Shown in pieces: positions 1 through 8,317 of a stretch of 49,771 bases of DNA. The notes under the pieces were generated by a model. It was not told the origin of the DNA. It saw nothing but the letters and a program-made list of their open reading frames with translations, and searched no databases. The position numbers were made by a program, and so were the translations under genes. This stretch comes from Leptolyngbya sp. FACHB-261 (GTDB lineage: Bacteria > Cyanobacteriota > Cyanobacteriia > FACHB-261). Position 1 is the stretch's first letter. The number at the start of each line of letters is the position of its first letter. The DNA lies in NCBI RefSeq assembly GCF_014696065.1, contig NZ_JACJPL010000030.1, positions 1 to 49,771 on the forward strand, written 5' to 3'.

Positions 1-722
1 GAGTAGGTCAGCAGTTTTGATAGAAATCCTGGCAGCACGGTGGGCTTTCGACCCAATGCTTTCAAAGTTCCTTGAGCCACTTCTCCTGCGCTCAAGACCT
101 TGCCCATCTTCATCCCCGCGCGATCGCCGAAACCACTGTTAGTGGGACCTGGTGCAGAGGCAATCACATCAACACCCTTGGATGCAAGTTCTACATGCAG
201 GGCTTCCGCTAAGGTCTGCACATACGCTTTGCTCGCTGCATAGTTGGCAGCAAATGGCATCCCTTGAAACCCCACGAGCGAACTCATCAACACGATGCCG
301 CCCCGCCGCTGCTGGGCAAACCGCTGCGAGAAGTGCCAAGTTAGCCCCAAGAGCGCTCGACAATTAACAGCCAGCATCTCCATCTCTTGTTCCAATCGGG
401 AATTGAGAAACGCTCCTGATGTCCCAAACCCTGCCGCCGCTACCAGTAACCCCACATCCAAATCGTCGGTCTGCGCCACAAGGGTGCCCACGCTCATCTC
501 CACTGCCAAACCCCTGACTACCAGGCGCACCTCAGTCCCATAGCGATCGCGTAAATCCTTCGCCATCTGCTCTAGAACAGCTTGGCTTCGCGCCACTAAG
601 ACGAGATTTAACCCTGCCTCAGCCAACCTCACAGCCATCTCACGCCCGATGCCAGATGATGCACCTGTGACGACAGCCCAAGACCCATATCGGGTTTTTA
701 ATCGATTTTGCAAATTCCCCAT
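1..722 (-). CDS. SDR family oxidoreductase (C-terminus cut by window edge)
   Basis: Short-chain dehydrogenase/reductase, 240 codons visible from an ATG at 722; the 3' end runs off the left edge. The Rossmann glycine motif TGASSGIG is at residues 19-26, an AAG turn around 96-98, the catalytic Ser in LMSSL near 147-148, and the Tyr-x-x-x-Lys pair in NYAASK (Tyr161, Lys165). It therefore has a complete NAD(P)-dependent SDR active site. The substrate cannot be read from sequence. The gene is divergent from a PadR-type regulator, with a palindromic operator between them, so PadR control of this enzyme is the natural inference. Confidence 0.9.
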   Translation of the reverse strand, partial: MGNLQNRLKTRYGSWAVVTGASSGIGREMAVRLAEAGLNLVLVARSQAVLEQMAKDLRDRYGTEVRLVVRGLAVEMSVGTLVAQTDDLDVGLLVAAAGFGTSGAFLNSRLEQEMEMLAVNCRALLGLTWHFSQRFAQQRRGGIVLMSSLVGFQGMPFAANYAASKAYVQTLAEALHVELASKGVDVIASAPGPTNSGFGDRAGMKMGKVLSAGEVAQGTLKALGRKPTVLPGFLSKLLTY

Positions 723-732
723 ATAAATACTC

Positions 733-768
733 TGGTCATTTTATTCAAAAAATTGAATACAACGACCA
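733..768. promoter_or_regulatory. Large nested palindrome, probable PadR operator
   Basis: The inverted repeat TATTCAA-AAAA-TTGAATA (742-759) is nested inside TGGTC (733-737) and GACCA (764-768), all centred on 750.5. It lies between the SDR start (722) and the PadR start (834). Dyad operators between a padR gene and its divergent target are typical of the family; the assignment to this PadR is inference. Confidence 0.6.
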
Positions 769-801
769 AGGTACACTTAGATCATGGACTCGTCAAGAAT
801 T

Positions 802-815
802 ATTCAGTCCTGAAT
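802..815. promoter_or_regulatory. Short dyad ATTCAG-TC-CTGAAT upstream of padR
   Basis: A perfect 6-bp inverted repeat with a 2-nt spacer, 18 nt before the PadR start codon. Its half site resembles the ATTCAA half of the larger palindrome at 742-759, so it may be a second, autoregulatory site for the same protein. Confidence 0.4.
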
Positions 816-833
816 CGCTGAACCCTTACTGTT

Positions 834-1382
834 ATGGCTCTCAAGCACACAATCCTGGCTTTTTTATCGCATCAACCTCTGAGTGGCTATGAAGTAGCCA
901 AAGAATTTACCGAAGGATTTGGAGGTTGTTTTTGGAAAGCGAGCCAACAGCAGGTGTACGCTGAACTCGCCAAGCTAGAGCAACAAGGTTGCGTCATCTA
1001 CGAGGCAATTCCCCAAGCTGGACGTTTGGATAAGAAAATTTATTCCATCACTCCCGAAGGACACCAATCACTGATCGACTGGTTAACCCAACCCACAGAA
1101 CCCACTGTCATCCGTGAGGATCTAGGTGTGATGGGATTAGCAGGACATCTCGTTCCAAATCAGGTGGTTTATCACGAAATCAAGCGCCGCCAAAAACTCC
1201 ACAGGGAAATGGCACAACATTTAAAAAAAATGGATGAACATTTTGCCAAACATCTAGATTCGCTCGAACTCAAAGATCTCTATATGCACCTGATCATGCG
1301 TCGGGCGATTCGCTATCAAGAAGACTGGGTGGCATGGTGTGATGAATCACTTGCGGCAATCGATCGGGTTGTAAATCGTTAG
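834..1382 (+). CDS. PadR family transcriptional regulator
   Basis: A 182-aa protein starting MALKHTILAFLSHQPLSGYE, which is the classic start of a PadR winged-helix domain (about residues 5-80: LSGYEVAKEF, QVYAELAKLEQQG, KKIYSITPEG wing). The C-terminal half (about 95-180) is the helical Vir_C-like dimerisation region usual in the longer PadR proteins. These are mostly repressors released by small ligands. It is divergently transcribed from the SDR gene, with two palindromes between them, which suggests it controls that enzyme and itself. The inducer is unknown. Confidence 0.93.
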   Translation: MALKHTILAFLSHQPLSGYEVAKEFTEGFGGCFWKASQQQVYAELAKLEQQGCVIYEAIPQAGRLDKKIYSITPEGHQSLIDWLTQPTEPTVIREDLGVMGLAGHLVPNQVVYHEIKRRQKLHREMAQHLKKMDEHFAKHLDSLELKDLYMHLIMRRAIRYQEDWVAWCDESLAAIDRVVNR

Positions 1383-1522
1383 AGGCTTAGAAAGCAGAAC
1401 AAAAGGGCGATCGCTTCATCGGAGATCTCGAAAGGCGTTCCTAAAAGAGACTCTCAGGAAACCTGGCTCTGAGGACTGACAGATAAGTTTTCAACTACTG
1501 TCTCCGACCCAACTATGAAGTA

Positions 1523-1606
1523 GCCTAACGACCAAGTTGAGCGGCGACAGACAACACCGAAACAAAGCGAGAAGGTTCTAATTGCCGCTTCAACAACTCG
1601 TTAGCT
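1523..1606 (-). other. attC-like integron recombination site
   Basis: Read on the minus strand: R'' AGCTAAC, spacer GAGTTG, L'' TTGAAGCGGC, variable centre, L' GCCGCTCAA, spacer CTTGGTC, R' GTTAGGC. L'' and L' pair perfectly apart from one extra A in L'' (TTGA-A-GCGGC against TTGAGCGGC), the extrahelical base typical of folded attC sites. R' fits GTTRRRY exactly; R'' departs at one position. It starts 8 nt after the stop of the minus-strand ORF 1615-1902, the arrangement of a gene cassette. Confidence 0.75.
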
Positions 1607-1614
1607 GGCTGGCA

Positions 1615-1902
1615 CTACCAACCGACAACTAACTCTTGAATTCTAGATTGGGCTTGACTAAGTCTCCGTTTCTGCGCGTCATCTCCCATATCTAAACCGT
1701 TTGCATGAATGAATTGGACATCAGTAACACCCACGACGACTTGGCAATCTTGGTGACTAACCAGTTCCGTTATGCGTTGCGGCGAATATTCGCCAATGAC
1801 GTACTTAGCCATTGCATCACCAATGCCAGAGGTTGCATAGGTAATGCAGCCAAACCTGAATGGACAACGCAGAAAGTTTGAATGCATCTTCTTGACTAGC
1901 AC
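1615..1902 (-). CDS. Hypothetical protein, apparent integron gene cassette ORF
   Basis: A 95-aa product of unknown function. I recognise no family. The segment MAKYVIGEYSPQR to VVVGVTDVQFIHANG reads like a small alpha/beta protein, and a shorter start at that internal Met is possible. No signal peptide or TM segment is seen. What supports it as a real gene is context: its stop codon is followed after 8 nt by a well-formed attC-like site on the same strand, as in integron cassettes, which commonly carry one short ORF of unknown function. No integrase gene is visible nearby. Confidence 0.5.
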   Translation of the reverse strand: MLVKKMHSNFLRCPFRFGCITYATSGIGDAMAKYVIGEYSPQRITELVSHQDCQVVVGVTDVQFIHANGLDMGDDAQKRRLSQAQSRIQELVVGW

Positions 1903-2269
1903 TTCTCGTACTTAGTTCAATCGATATAACAACTTATTTTACAGAGTTTAGCTGTAGATCTCCGGGGTTCAGGTGGATCAACAAACGCTCTGCTGTAGAT
2001 TTAACTCCATACTAGCGACTATACAGCAAGGCTGCTGTTAATCTCCCTCAATTCGAGTACATCTACAGCAAGATTTCGCAGATGCGCTCAGGTTATCTCA
2101 GTAGAACGCCCTTGTGTGAAAATGTGTTTTATATAAGGGTGCTATGAGTATGTTAATGAGTCGTATACTTAATCACTTCAGATCCATGCTTTTTGCTGAC
2201 TATCTGCCCTGCCGATTTGAAACCTAACAGTCTTGAGCAGCAATTTCTATAACTTCGCACCGACAAACT

Positions 2270-2294
2270 AGCCCCTGGCAGAACGCTAGGGGCT
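2270..2294 (-). terminator. Probable terminator after the SNase-like gene
   Basis: Stem AGCCCCT (2270-2276) / AGGGGCT (2288-2294) with an 11-nt loop, starting 15 nt past the stop of the minus-strand gene at 2310. On that strand it is followed by AGTTTGTC, only a weak T tract. Confidence 0.5.
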
Positions 2295-2309
2295 GTTGAA
2301 AAAAGATGT

Positions 2310-3158
2310 TTATGCAAAGATAGAGGACGTAGTGATACTAGCAGCCAGACGCTCTAAGCGGACATCCGACTCAAACACCATCTCCTCGGGTCTATACAAC
2401 ATTGTTATCTTGTCTCCATCCACTTCCAGCGTGGTGGAAAACTTAATCGAACGTTGATCAGGAATGGTGAAAAGCCGATCTTTTCCTCTCGATAATTCTC
2501 GAATAAATACCTCAATTCCTTTATTGCGGTTAGATCGACGTTGATAAAACGATTGCAGCCGCCGCCAGAGTTTAGGAAAGATAGGTGGTATCTCTGAAAG
2601 ATCAGGAGGGATATCTACTTGAAATCCATCGGTTGAGCGATCAGCAGACCAGATTTCTCGCTTGGCTGCTCGTGCCTCCTTAGTTGCAAACACCATTTCA
2701 TCGCGCAACTCCTTATAAAGGGTTTCATAAAACATTGGGTAGACATGCCCCTCTAGAAGCAACCTGTAGTTGACGCTTTGACGCAGAAGGTCGGCTTGAA
2801 GTTCATCCCCTTTTCCATTGTTGTCCCAATCTGGTGGATCGCCAGTAAAGACAAAGCAAACAGGACGTCCATTACCGTCAGCATGGCTAGATAGGATATA
2901 TCCGGGCAAGTTGGGGCGCTTGCCCCCGAGTAATTCAATATTCCGTTCAGTCGCGTTTGAGGAGAATGGTTGAACCGCCGCTTTCTCAAGAGCATCGATG
3001 CCTTCGTAGCGAAGCTGAACTTGTCCACCGCTCTTAAATTCAATTCGCCCCTCTAACTTATCAAACAGTTCATCATCCTCTGCCTGAAACCGAACTGAAT
3101 CTCCATCAGGCTCTCCAGTGATTGGTTCAAAGGTCCCTTGAATCAGCACAAACGGCAT
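2310..3158 (-). CDS. SNase-like (thermonuclease-fold) protein
   Basis: A 282-aa protein whose N-terminal two thirds resemble the staphylococcal nuclease fold: GEPDGDSVRF (15-24), VQLRYEGIDALE (47-58), matching the usual VRLxGIDAPE with Arg50, Asp55 and Glu58, and a closing ATKEARAAKREIWS matching the common AxxAKxxxxGIWS end of the domain. About 100 further residues follow with no recognised domain. No signal peptide is obvious, so it would act in the cytosol. Whether all catalytic residues (Arg35/Glu43/Arg87 of the archetype) are kept cannot be settled by eye, so nuclease activity is likely but not certain. Confidence 0.7.
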   Translation of the reverse strand: MPFVLIQGTFEPITGEPDGDSVRFQAEDDELFDKLEGRIEFKSGGQVQLRYEGIDALEKAAVQPFSSNATERNIELLGGKRPNLPGYILSSHADGNGRPVCFVFTGDPPDWDNNGKGDELQADLLRQSVNYRLLLEGHVYPMFYETLYKELRDEMVFATKEARAAKREIWSADRSTDGFQVDIPPDLSEIPPIFPKLWRRLQSFYQRRSNRNKGIEVFIRELSRGKDRLFTIPDQRSIKFSTTLEVDGDKITMLYRPEEMVFESDVRLERLAASITTSSIFA

Positions 3159-3618
3159 AATCTTGTCCTTAATGTTGAAAAGTCCAATAGATCAACCAGC
3201 GATACAACTGGAACGCATCTAATCTAGTGCTACATTGACTGAAATACCTTGATTTTTCGTAAAATCTTGGTTAATTTCACGTTAAAGCAGCTACTTCTCA
3301 AAGTTTTGGAGTGTAGATGATTCAAGGTTTGGCAGTACTGTTTTGCGTCTATCTTGATTACTTTCCTAATATGTATAAAGGAACCTAATCTCACCAGTAC
3401 CCTTGTGGGTACTCTTCCTGACCGACAATTCAGTAGATTAACCGCAAAAGCTAGAGGTGGATGGGAACACGAAACGAAGCAGGATGAAACACGCTCTACC
3501 TCATCTTTCAGTTTTAGCAAGGCGATGTTATAAGCCAGCTCTCGCACTTTTACCTTGACTTTCTTGACTTTTCCAGAACAATTTCTGACCGTTTTAACTG
3601 ACCAACCTGTTCAGGGGC

Positions 3619-3769
3619 TATTGCTATTGACCGGCTGTTACTGGAACGGATTTTCCTGGCTGGCTTCTAAGCAAGTGCAACAATTGGACCCTTTCTTTGC
3701 CAGATGCTGTTTTTGGTGTCTCAGCAATTGCTTAAGGTCATCCTCACTCTCTTGAATTTCTAGTTTTTA
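3619..3769 (-). pseudogene. IS630-type transposase N-terminal remnant
   Basis: On the minus strand one frame reads LEIQESEDDLKQLLRHQK and a second frame continues KERVQLLHLLRSQPGKS before a stop. Together they match the N-terminal helix-turn-helix segment of IS630/Tc1-mariner-type transposases. A frameshift separates the halves and no DDE domain follows. The likely element terminus, TTTTGGAGAATTGGTAT, lies at 3829-3845. Confidence 0.55.
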
Positions 3770-3828
3770 AACCCCTGTCATACTCCATAGATGAACTCAC
3801 TACCAGTCTTATAGCATCTGTTGCTTAA

Positions 3829-3845
3829 TTTTGGAGAATTGGTAT
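3829..3845. repeat. IS/MITE terminal sequence TTTTGGAGAATTGGTAT
   Basis: This 17-nt sequence is the exact reverse complement of the left end of the small element at 34322-34509. It sits just upstream of the IS630-type remnant on the minus strand, so it is probably the terminal inverted repeat of that element. Confidence 0.5.
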
Positions 3846-3887
3846 AAGCCATGACTGCAAACCTACGTCAACCATAGATAGGATCAG

Positions 3888-4169
3888 GTGGCTCGCCAAG
3901 TTCAGCTCACCCCCAAAAAAAGGAAACTAATACTGCAATGTGACGAGTTGTGGTCGTTCGTGGACAACCAGGGCAATCAACAATGGGTCTGGTTAGCTTT
4001 CGACGTGCACACCCGCAAGATCGTTGGGGTTTGTATTGGCACAGGCGATGAAAGGGCGGCCCGTCAGTTGTGAAATGCTTTACCTGCGGTCTACCACCAA
4101 TGTGCTGTTGCCTACGCTGGCTTCTGGACAGTTTACTGCCTGCTTTTGCAAACCACCGACTGACTCAAT
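3888..4169 (+). pseudogene. IS1-family transposase fragment (middle part)
   Basis: Reads CDELWSFVDNQGNQQWVWLA and RKIVGVCIGTGDERAARQL, then an in-frame TGA where IS1-family InsB has Trp, then NALPAVYHQCAVAYAGFW. This is the catalytic-core start of an IS1 transposase with DELWSF carrying the first acidic residue. It lacks the InsA zinc-finger part and the C-terminus and carries a premature stop, so it is dead. Confidence 0.8.
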
Positions 4170-4187
4170 GGATTCTGCACCGTTGGC

Positions 4188-6656
4188 TCAGGGGTAGTAG
4201 CAACCACCAGTCGGACTCACCTGCCAGCCCGTTGCTTCGGTGATGGGCCTGTCACTAGCTGGGTGTAGGGTCTGAGTGCTGCCATCCAACCTTTGGCTTC
4301 TGACTTCTCTAGCCGGATTGGTCTGTTGAGCAACAGTTAGCCTGCGCCGGTCTTGCCACTCGGCATTATCGTCTAACTGTTGCTCAGGGGTGGGAGGTAA
4401 GCCACCTCGACCCGTGATGGTGAAAGAGTTGCCCTGGTTGGCAGGACAGCCCTGCGCAACCAGGCGAGATACATCAACCACAGCCGTGGGCAGTTCGACT
4501 AAGCCAGAAGTGGGGTTAGTTGCTTCGACGTTGAGTTGGACAGTGCCATTTAAGGCTGAGTTAGCTCCTGTAGCGGTGATGTCGCTCAAAGCAGTGCCTT
4601 GGGAGCGAAACTGAATGCCAAACATGCCAGCCACACTAGTAATGACATTGCCGCCACGAGCGTTCACAGAATTGGCACGAATGTCACTATTTTCGTTAGG
4701 AATGGCGACAAGTGAGGACGTATTAATCGTGATGTTGCCACCATTTCCACTGCCACTAGCCGAGGCAGTGATTTGACTGTTGTTTCGCAGGAGCAAAAGA
4801 TCTCGAACGTTGAGGTTGATGTTGCCACCTTCACCAGAGATGGTTTCTGCAGTGATGCTCCCTTGACTTTCTAGAACAATAGAGTTCACATTAACCCTCA
4901 GTGTCCCGCCATTGCCCGGTCCATCGTTCCGCACATCAATTACAGCACCATCTGTAACACTCAACCTTCCAGTGTTAATCGTCACGTCTCCAGAGCCTCC
5001 AGTTGGAACTGGAGGTAGTCCAAACAACTGCTGAAGGATTACATCTGTAAGCCTGGCAAAGGAGCCTATAGAACTAAGTCTATTCAATGAACCGCGTACT
5101 TGACCGCTTACTTCCACGGAAGAGGCATTCACAATCAAATTTCCAGCCCTACCGTCTGCTAAGGTCGCAGTATTAACGCTTCCTCCACTCCTCACTACTA
5201 ATCTAGACGTGTTGATTGTCAAGCTAGCACCGGCACCAGCGTTCCCAGCGCCAGCACTCAAAATGCTGGGCTGACGAAAGATTGGTTCGACTCCGCTTAC
5301 TTCTACAATTTCAGAAGCGTTTACCGTCACATTTCCTGAGTTGCCGGTTCCAGAGGGTCCAAAGCTTGTGGACACGAAGACTCCTCCATTCAGAATGGTC
5401 AACTGTCTCGTTGACACTGTAACGTTTCCGGCATTTCCAGAATTATAAGTGACAGCTGCGATATTGCTGGTAGCAAGAGGATTGACGGGTGAAACTCCAA
5501 TTAATCGAACGGATTGAGAAGCATCTAAAGTCAAATCCCCTCCATTCCCGGAACTGAAAGTGTTAGCCATTATCTGTCCTCCATCCCGGACAGCCACCCT
5601 TTCAGCTGAAATGGTAATGCCCCCTCCGTTACCATTTCCCAAAGTTTGGCTAATCAAGTTGCTAGTAATCCTTGCATTTGGAGTAGTTCCACTCACTTCC
5701 AGAGATTCTGATGCATTCACACGAATCTCTCCCCCTGATTGGCTGCTCTGATTTTGAAGCAAAATGACTGAGCCATCCCGTAATGAGATGTAATTGCCTT
5801 GCAAGAAAATAGATCCAGGAGGCATGCCACTAGCATCAACTAAGGACCCTTGGAATAGCTGAATATCCTTGAAAGAGGGTACATTCCTGTAGTCTAGAAT
5901 CCAACCGAAGGGCGCCGAACTGAGGCTAACGTAACCTTGCTCAACGCTACCTAACTCAATCCTTCCGCCCTCTGCCATTAGAGTACCGCCTTCTAAGGCA
6001 ACATCACCTCCAACTAAGGCTAGCGTCTTACCAGAAGGTACCTGTAGACCCTGTGTTGTGCCCCTGATCAGGGGTGCGAAGACTGGATCTTGAGCAGTTA
6101 AACTGTGACCCTCGCCAACAACACGAATTCCTTTGGAATTCTGTCCAAATTGCAAACCAATAGGAACACTGATGGTTAAGAGTGGTACAGATTGGGGATT
6201 GGTGGCGCTGTACTGAAAATTATCAGCAAAATTGATGCTGTTAGCGGTACTGGCCATAAAGGAACCGCCAATGTTGAGCGACGCATTGGGACCAAACAGA
6301 ATGCCATTCGGGTTGAGCAAAAACAGATTGGCAGTGCCATTTGCCCGAATCAAACCGTCAATATTTGAGATTGCTCTACCTGTGACGCGGCTGAAAATGT
6401 TTTGCACATCGGCTGCATTGTTGAAGTAGGCAGAGCCGCCAGTAGAAACAGAAAACTGCTGAAAGCTATGGAACAGATTGCCCCCCCGCCTTGCCCCACC
6501 ATCAATCTGAAAATTGGGATTGCCTGAAACCTGTGATCGCTCTCTCGCAGACAGCGTGCTATCAGGCACGACTTGTGCAGCGATTGATTGAGCGCAAAGC
6601 AACGCACTCAGGGTGCTACCAGTCAAAAACCATGCGCTCAAATACCACTGGTTCAT
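4188..6656 (-). CDS. TpsA-type exoprotein, filamentous haemagglutinin N-terminal domain
   Basis: An 822-aa secreted protein of the two-partner secretion class. Residues 1-27 form a signal peptide (hydrophobic core, AQSIAAQ cleavage region). Residues about 30-170 are the TPS domain, with NPNG in LLNPNGILFGPNA and an FHSF/FSV segment. The middle is a long beta-helix of Gly/Asn/Ser-rich strands (repeated GNGGxxTxxAxxxVxxxGG). The tail GCPANQGNSFTITGRGGLPP is the usual end of cyanobacterial members. It would cross the outer membrane through a TpsB pore; none is encoded in this window. No partner gene is adjacent and both flanks hold decayed transposons. The ligand or adhesion role is unknown. Confidence 0.9.
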   Translation of the reverse strand: MNQWYLSAWFLTGSTLSALLCAQSIAAQVVPDSTLSARERSQVSGNPNFQIDGGARRGGNLFHSFQQFSVSTGGSAYFNNAADVQNIFSRVTGRAISNIDGLIRANGTANLFLLNPNGILFGPNASLNIGGSFMASTANSINFADNFQYSATNPQSVPLLTISVPIGLQFGQNSKGIRVVGEGHSLTAQDPVFAPLIRGTTQGLQVPSGKTLALVGGDVALEGGTLMAEGGRIELGSVEQGYVSLSSAPFGWILDYRNVPSFKDIQLFQGSLVDASGMPPGSIFLQGNYISLRDGSVILLQNQSSQSGGEIRVNASESLEVSGTTPNARITSNLISQTLGNGNGGGITISAERVAVRDGGQIMANTFSSGNGGDLTLDASQSVRLIGVSPVNPLATSNIAAVTYNSGNAGNVTVSTRQLTILNGGVFVSTSFGPSGTGNSGNVTVNASEIVEVSGVEPIFRQPSILSAGAGNAGAGASLTINTSRLVVRSGGSVNTATLADGRAGNLIVNASSVEVSGQVRGSLNRLSSIGSFARLTDVILQQLFGLPPVPTGGSGDVTINTGRLSVTDGAVIDVRNDGPGNGGTLRVNVNSIVLESQGSITAETISGEGGNINLNVRDLLLLRNNSQITASASGSGNGGNITINTSSLVAIPNENSDIRANSVNARGGNVITSVAGMFGIQFRSQGTALSDITATGANSALNGTVQLNVEATNPTSGLVELPTAVVDVSRLVAQGCPANQGNSFTITGRGGLPPTPEQQLDDNAEWQDRRRLTVAQQTNPAREVRSQRLDGSTQTLHPASDRPITEATGWQVSPTGGCYYP

Positions 6657-6798
6657 TTTGCTATCTCAGCCCCTGGAGTGATACAGACAGGATAATTCCT
6701 TTGGGCTTAGTTAGAAGAGAAACTGCAAGTTAATTCGATTCGCCTTCCTAAAACTTCTATAGACCCAGCGTTAATGTCTAGGTCTATACAGCATCAAA

Positions 6799-7078
6799 AT
6801 AATAAACCTTTTACGGAATAGGAGTAAGTGAGTAGACTGAAATCTGAGTAGTCGTGGTAGGTAGAGTGCCTTAACTCCACGACTGGCCTCGACAGAGCTT
6901 TGTCATCGAACCGCTTGATGAAGCCCTCAGCGGACTCTCCACTTGCTGCCTCGCTTCGAGAGCTGCCTGCAAGCAGCTAGCCTCTTTCCAGCCATCGGCG
7001 TAACGAGCACCAGGGGCAGGATGCAAGCACAACCTCGCTGACGTCAATGGCAAACTCTTCTTCTCCGACAGGCAGCAT
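6799..7078 (+). mobile_element. IS5-type element left-end remnant (copy 1)
   Basis: About 280 bp closely matching 10125-10400, starting AATAAACC(T)TTTxCGGAATAGGAG and covering the 5' part of the transposase frame (LDRALSSN, LxxALxELS-type peptide). The match stops abruptly at about 7070, where the histidine-kinase tail begins on the other strand. Only the left end of the element is present. Confidence 0.65.
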
Positions 7079-7079
7079 T

Positions 7080-7561
7080 CTATTGAGGATTGAGGTCGAA
7101 CTTTCCTCCTTGTTCGTTAGAAAACTCAGTTTTCAGAGGCAACCAAACTAAGAATGTACTGCCTCGACCCGGCACTGAAGTGAACAAGACACCCCCTCCA
7201 TGCAGCTCCGCTAATGACCGGGTTAAAGCCAATCCCAAGCCGGTACCACCATACACGCGGCTTATTTCTCCATTAACTTGCTGAAAGGTTTGAAATAGCA
7301 AATGGTGTTTTTCAGTAGGGATGCCAATACCTGTATCACTAACTGATAGCACTAGGAAGTAGGGAGTTTGCTTGACCATTGTTTCAGGAATTGCCTGAAC
7401 TTCCAATTCTTGCAGTGACGCTCGTCGTGAACTTAGTGTAATGGTGCTCCTCTTAGGCGAAAATTTCACCGCGTTGGACAGATAATTTAATAACATCTGT
7501 ACCACACGCTGTCGGTCCATTTCCAGGGTTTTCTCTTCTGCAACATTGCCCAAAACTAGAT
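7080..7561 (-). pseudogene. Histidine kinase C-terminal fragment (HATPase_c)
   Basis: A 157-aa reading frame holding a nearly complete GHKL ATPase domain: N box QMLLNYLSNAVKFSP, G1 DTGIGIP, F box LFQTFQQV, G2 GGTGLGLAL, ending in typical fashion (GRGSTFLVWLPL). No sensor or HisKA phospho-acceptor domain remains. The frame is open upstream to the junction with an IS1 fragment at 7562, and an IS5-type remnant abuts its 3' end. It is therefore the stub of a kinase gene truncated by insertions and is not expected to signal alone. Confidence 0.85.
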
Positions 7562-7792
7562 GACTACCCTAACTTCTGGGCGGCTTATGCGGCAATTTTT
7601 CGAAGCAAGCGACATCGGGTAGTGGGCAAAGAGATCGGCAAGACCCGCTACATTGAGCGATCCAACAACACACTCAGACAACGAGTATCTCATTTAGTGC
7701 GGAAAGCCTTATCGTTTTCTAAGTCCCTGGAGAATCACATCAGTGCCATCTGGTATTTCATCCACCACTACAATTCATCGCTACCTCTTTAG
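7562..7792 (+). pseudogene. IS1-family transposase C-terminal fragment
   Basis: 76 codons reading YPNFWAAYAAIFRSKRHRVV, then GKTRYIERSNNTLRQRVSH and SLENHISAIWYFIHHYN to a TAG at 7790. This is the conserved last third of IS1 InsB, including the catalytic Glu region IERSNNTLRQR. It overlaps only slightly in content with the fragment at 3888-4169, so the two could come from one disrupted copy or from two copies. The left boundary coincides with the truncation point of the kinase fragment. Confidence 0.82.
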
Positions 7793-7901
7793 CACTACCT
7801 CAGTTTTTAACAGAAAAATATCAATTACTAATAGAATTATTTCTCAAGATTCTCATCAAACTAAATGGCTATCCTTAACATCTAAATTCCACTAAACAAT
7901 T

Positions 7902-8159
7902 CTAATTCAGGGAATGAAATGCAGAGGGAATTTCTAAGTTTTTGTAATTATAGGCAACCCATTCAGATACCTGTTTTAGGGGAACTGGATTGAGCCGATA
8001 GAGCCGCTGCCGTCCCGACTTCTGCCGACTAACGAGCCCTGCGCTGCACAGAATTTGCAGATGCTGAGAAATGGGCAGGCGGCAACATCTCAAAGGGCTC
8101 GGCAAGTTGTACTTTGCTTCGAAATGCCAACATAATCCCCAGCGGGGTGGCTGAGCCAT
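7902..8159 (-). pseudogene. ArsR-type regulator fragment
   Basis: Within an 85-aa frame, LPISQHLQILCSAGLVSRQK and SGRQRLYRLNPVPLKQVSEW match the recognition helix and wing of ArsR-family winged-helix repressors (usual form SxISxHLxxLxxAGLVxxxxxGRxxxYxLNPxPLxxVxxWL). The residues before this do not fit the family N-terminus, so the first helices are missing or frameshifted. Probably non-functional. Confidence 0.6.
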
Positions 8160-8317
8160 CAGTGAGAGATAGAGATTCCTAGGTTCTACTGGCGTTCAAT
8201 CTCAAGTCATATTCTTTGGAAAGAAGAAGGTACCCGTATAGGGTACTGCCATGGAGTAATGCTTCTTTATAGAGTGAAGGCGGTTCGGTTAAATCCACCT
8301 CACAAAGGAGATCAAAC

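Noticed and set aside
3230-3547. 105-codon minus-strand frame
   Set aside because: No family, no ribosome site, and it adjoins transposon debris; not supported as a gene.
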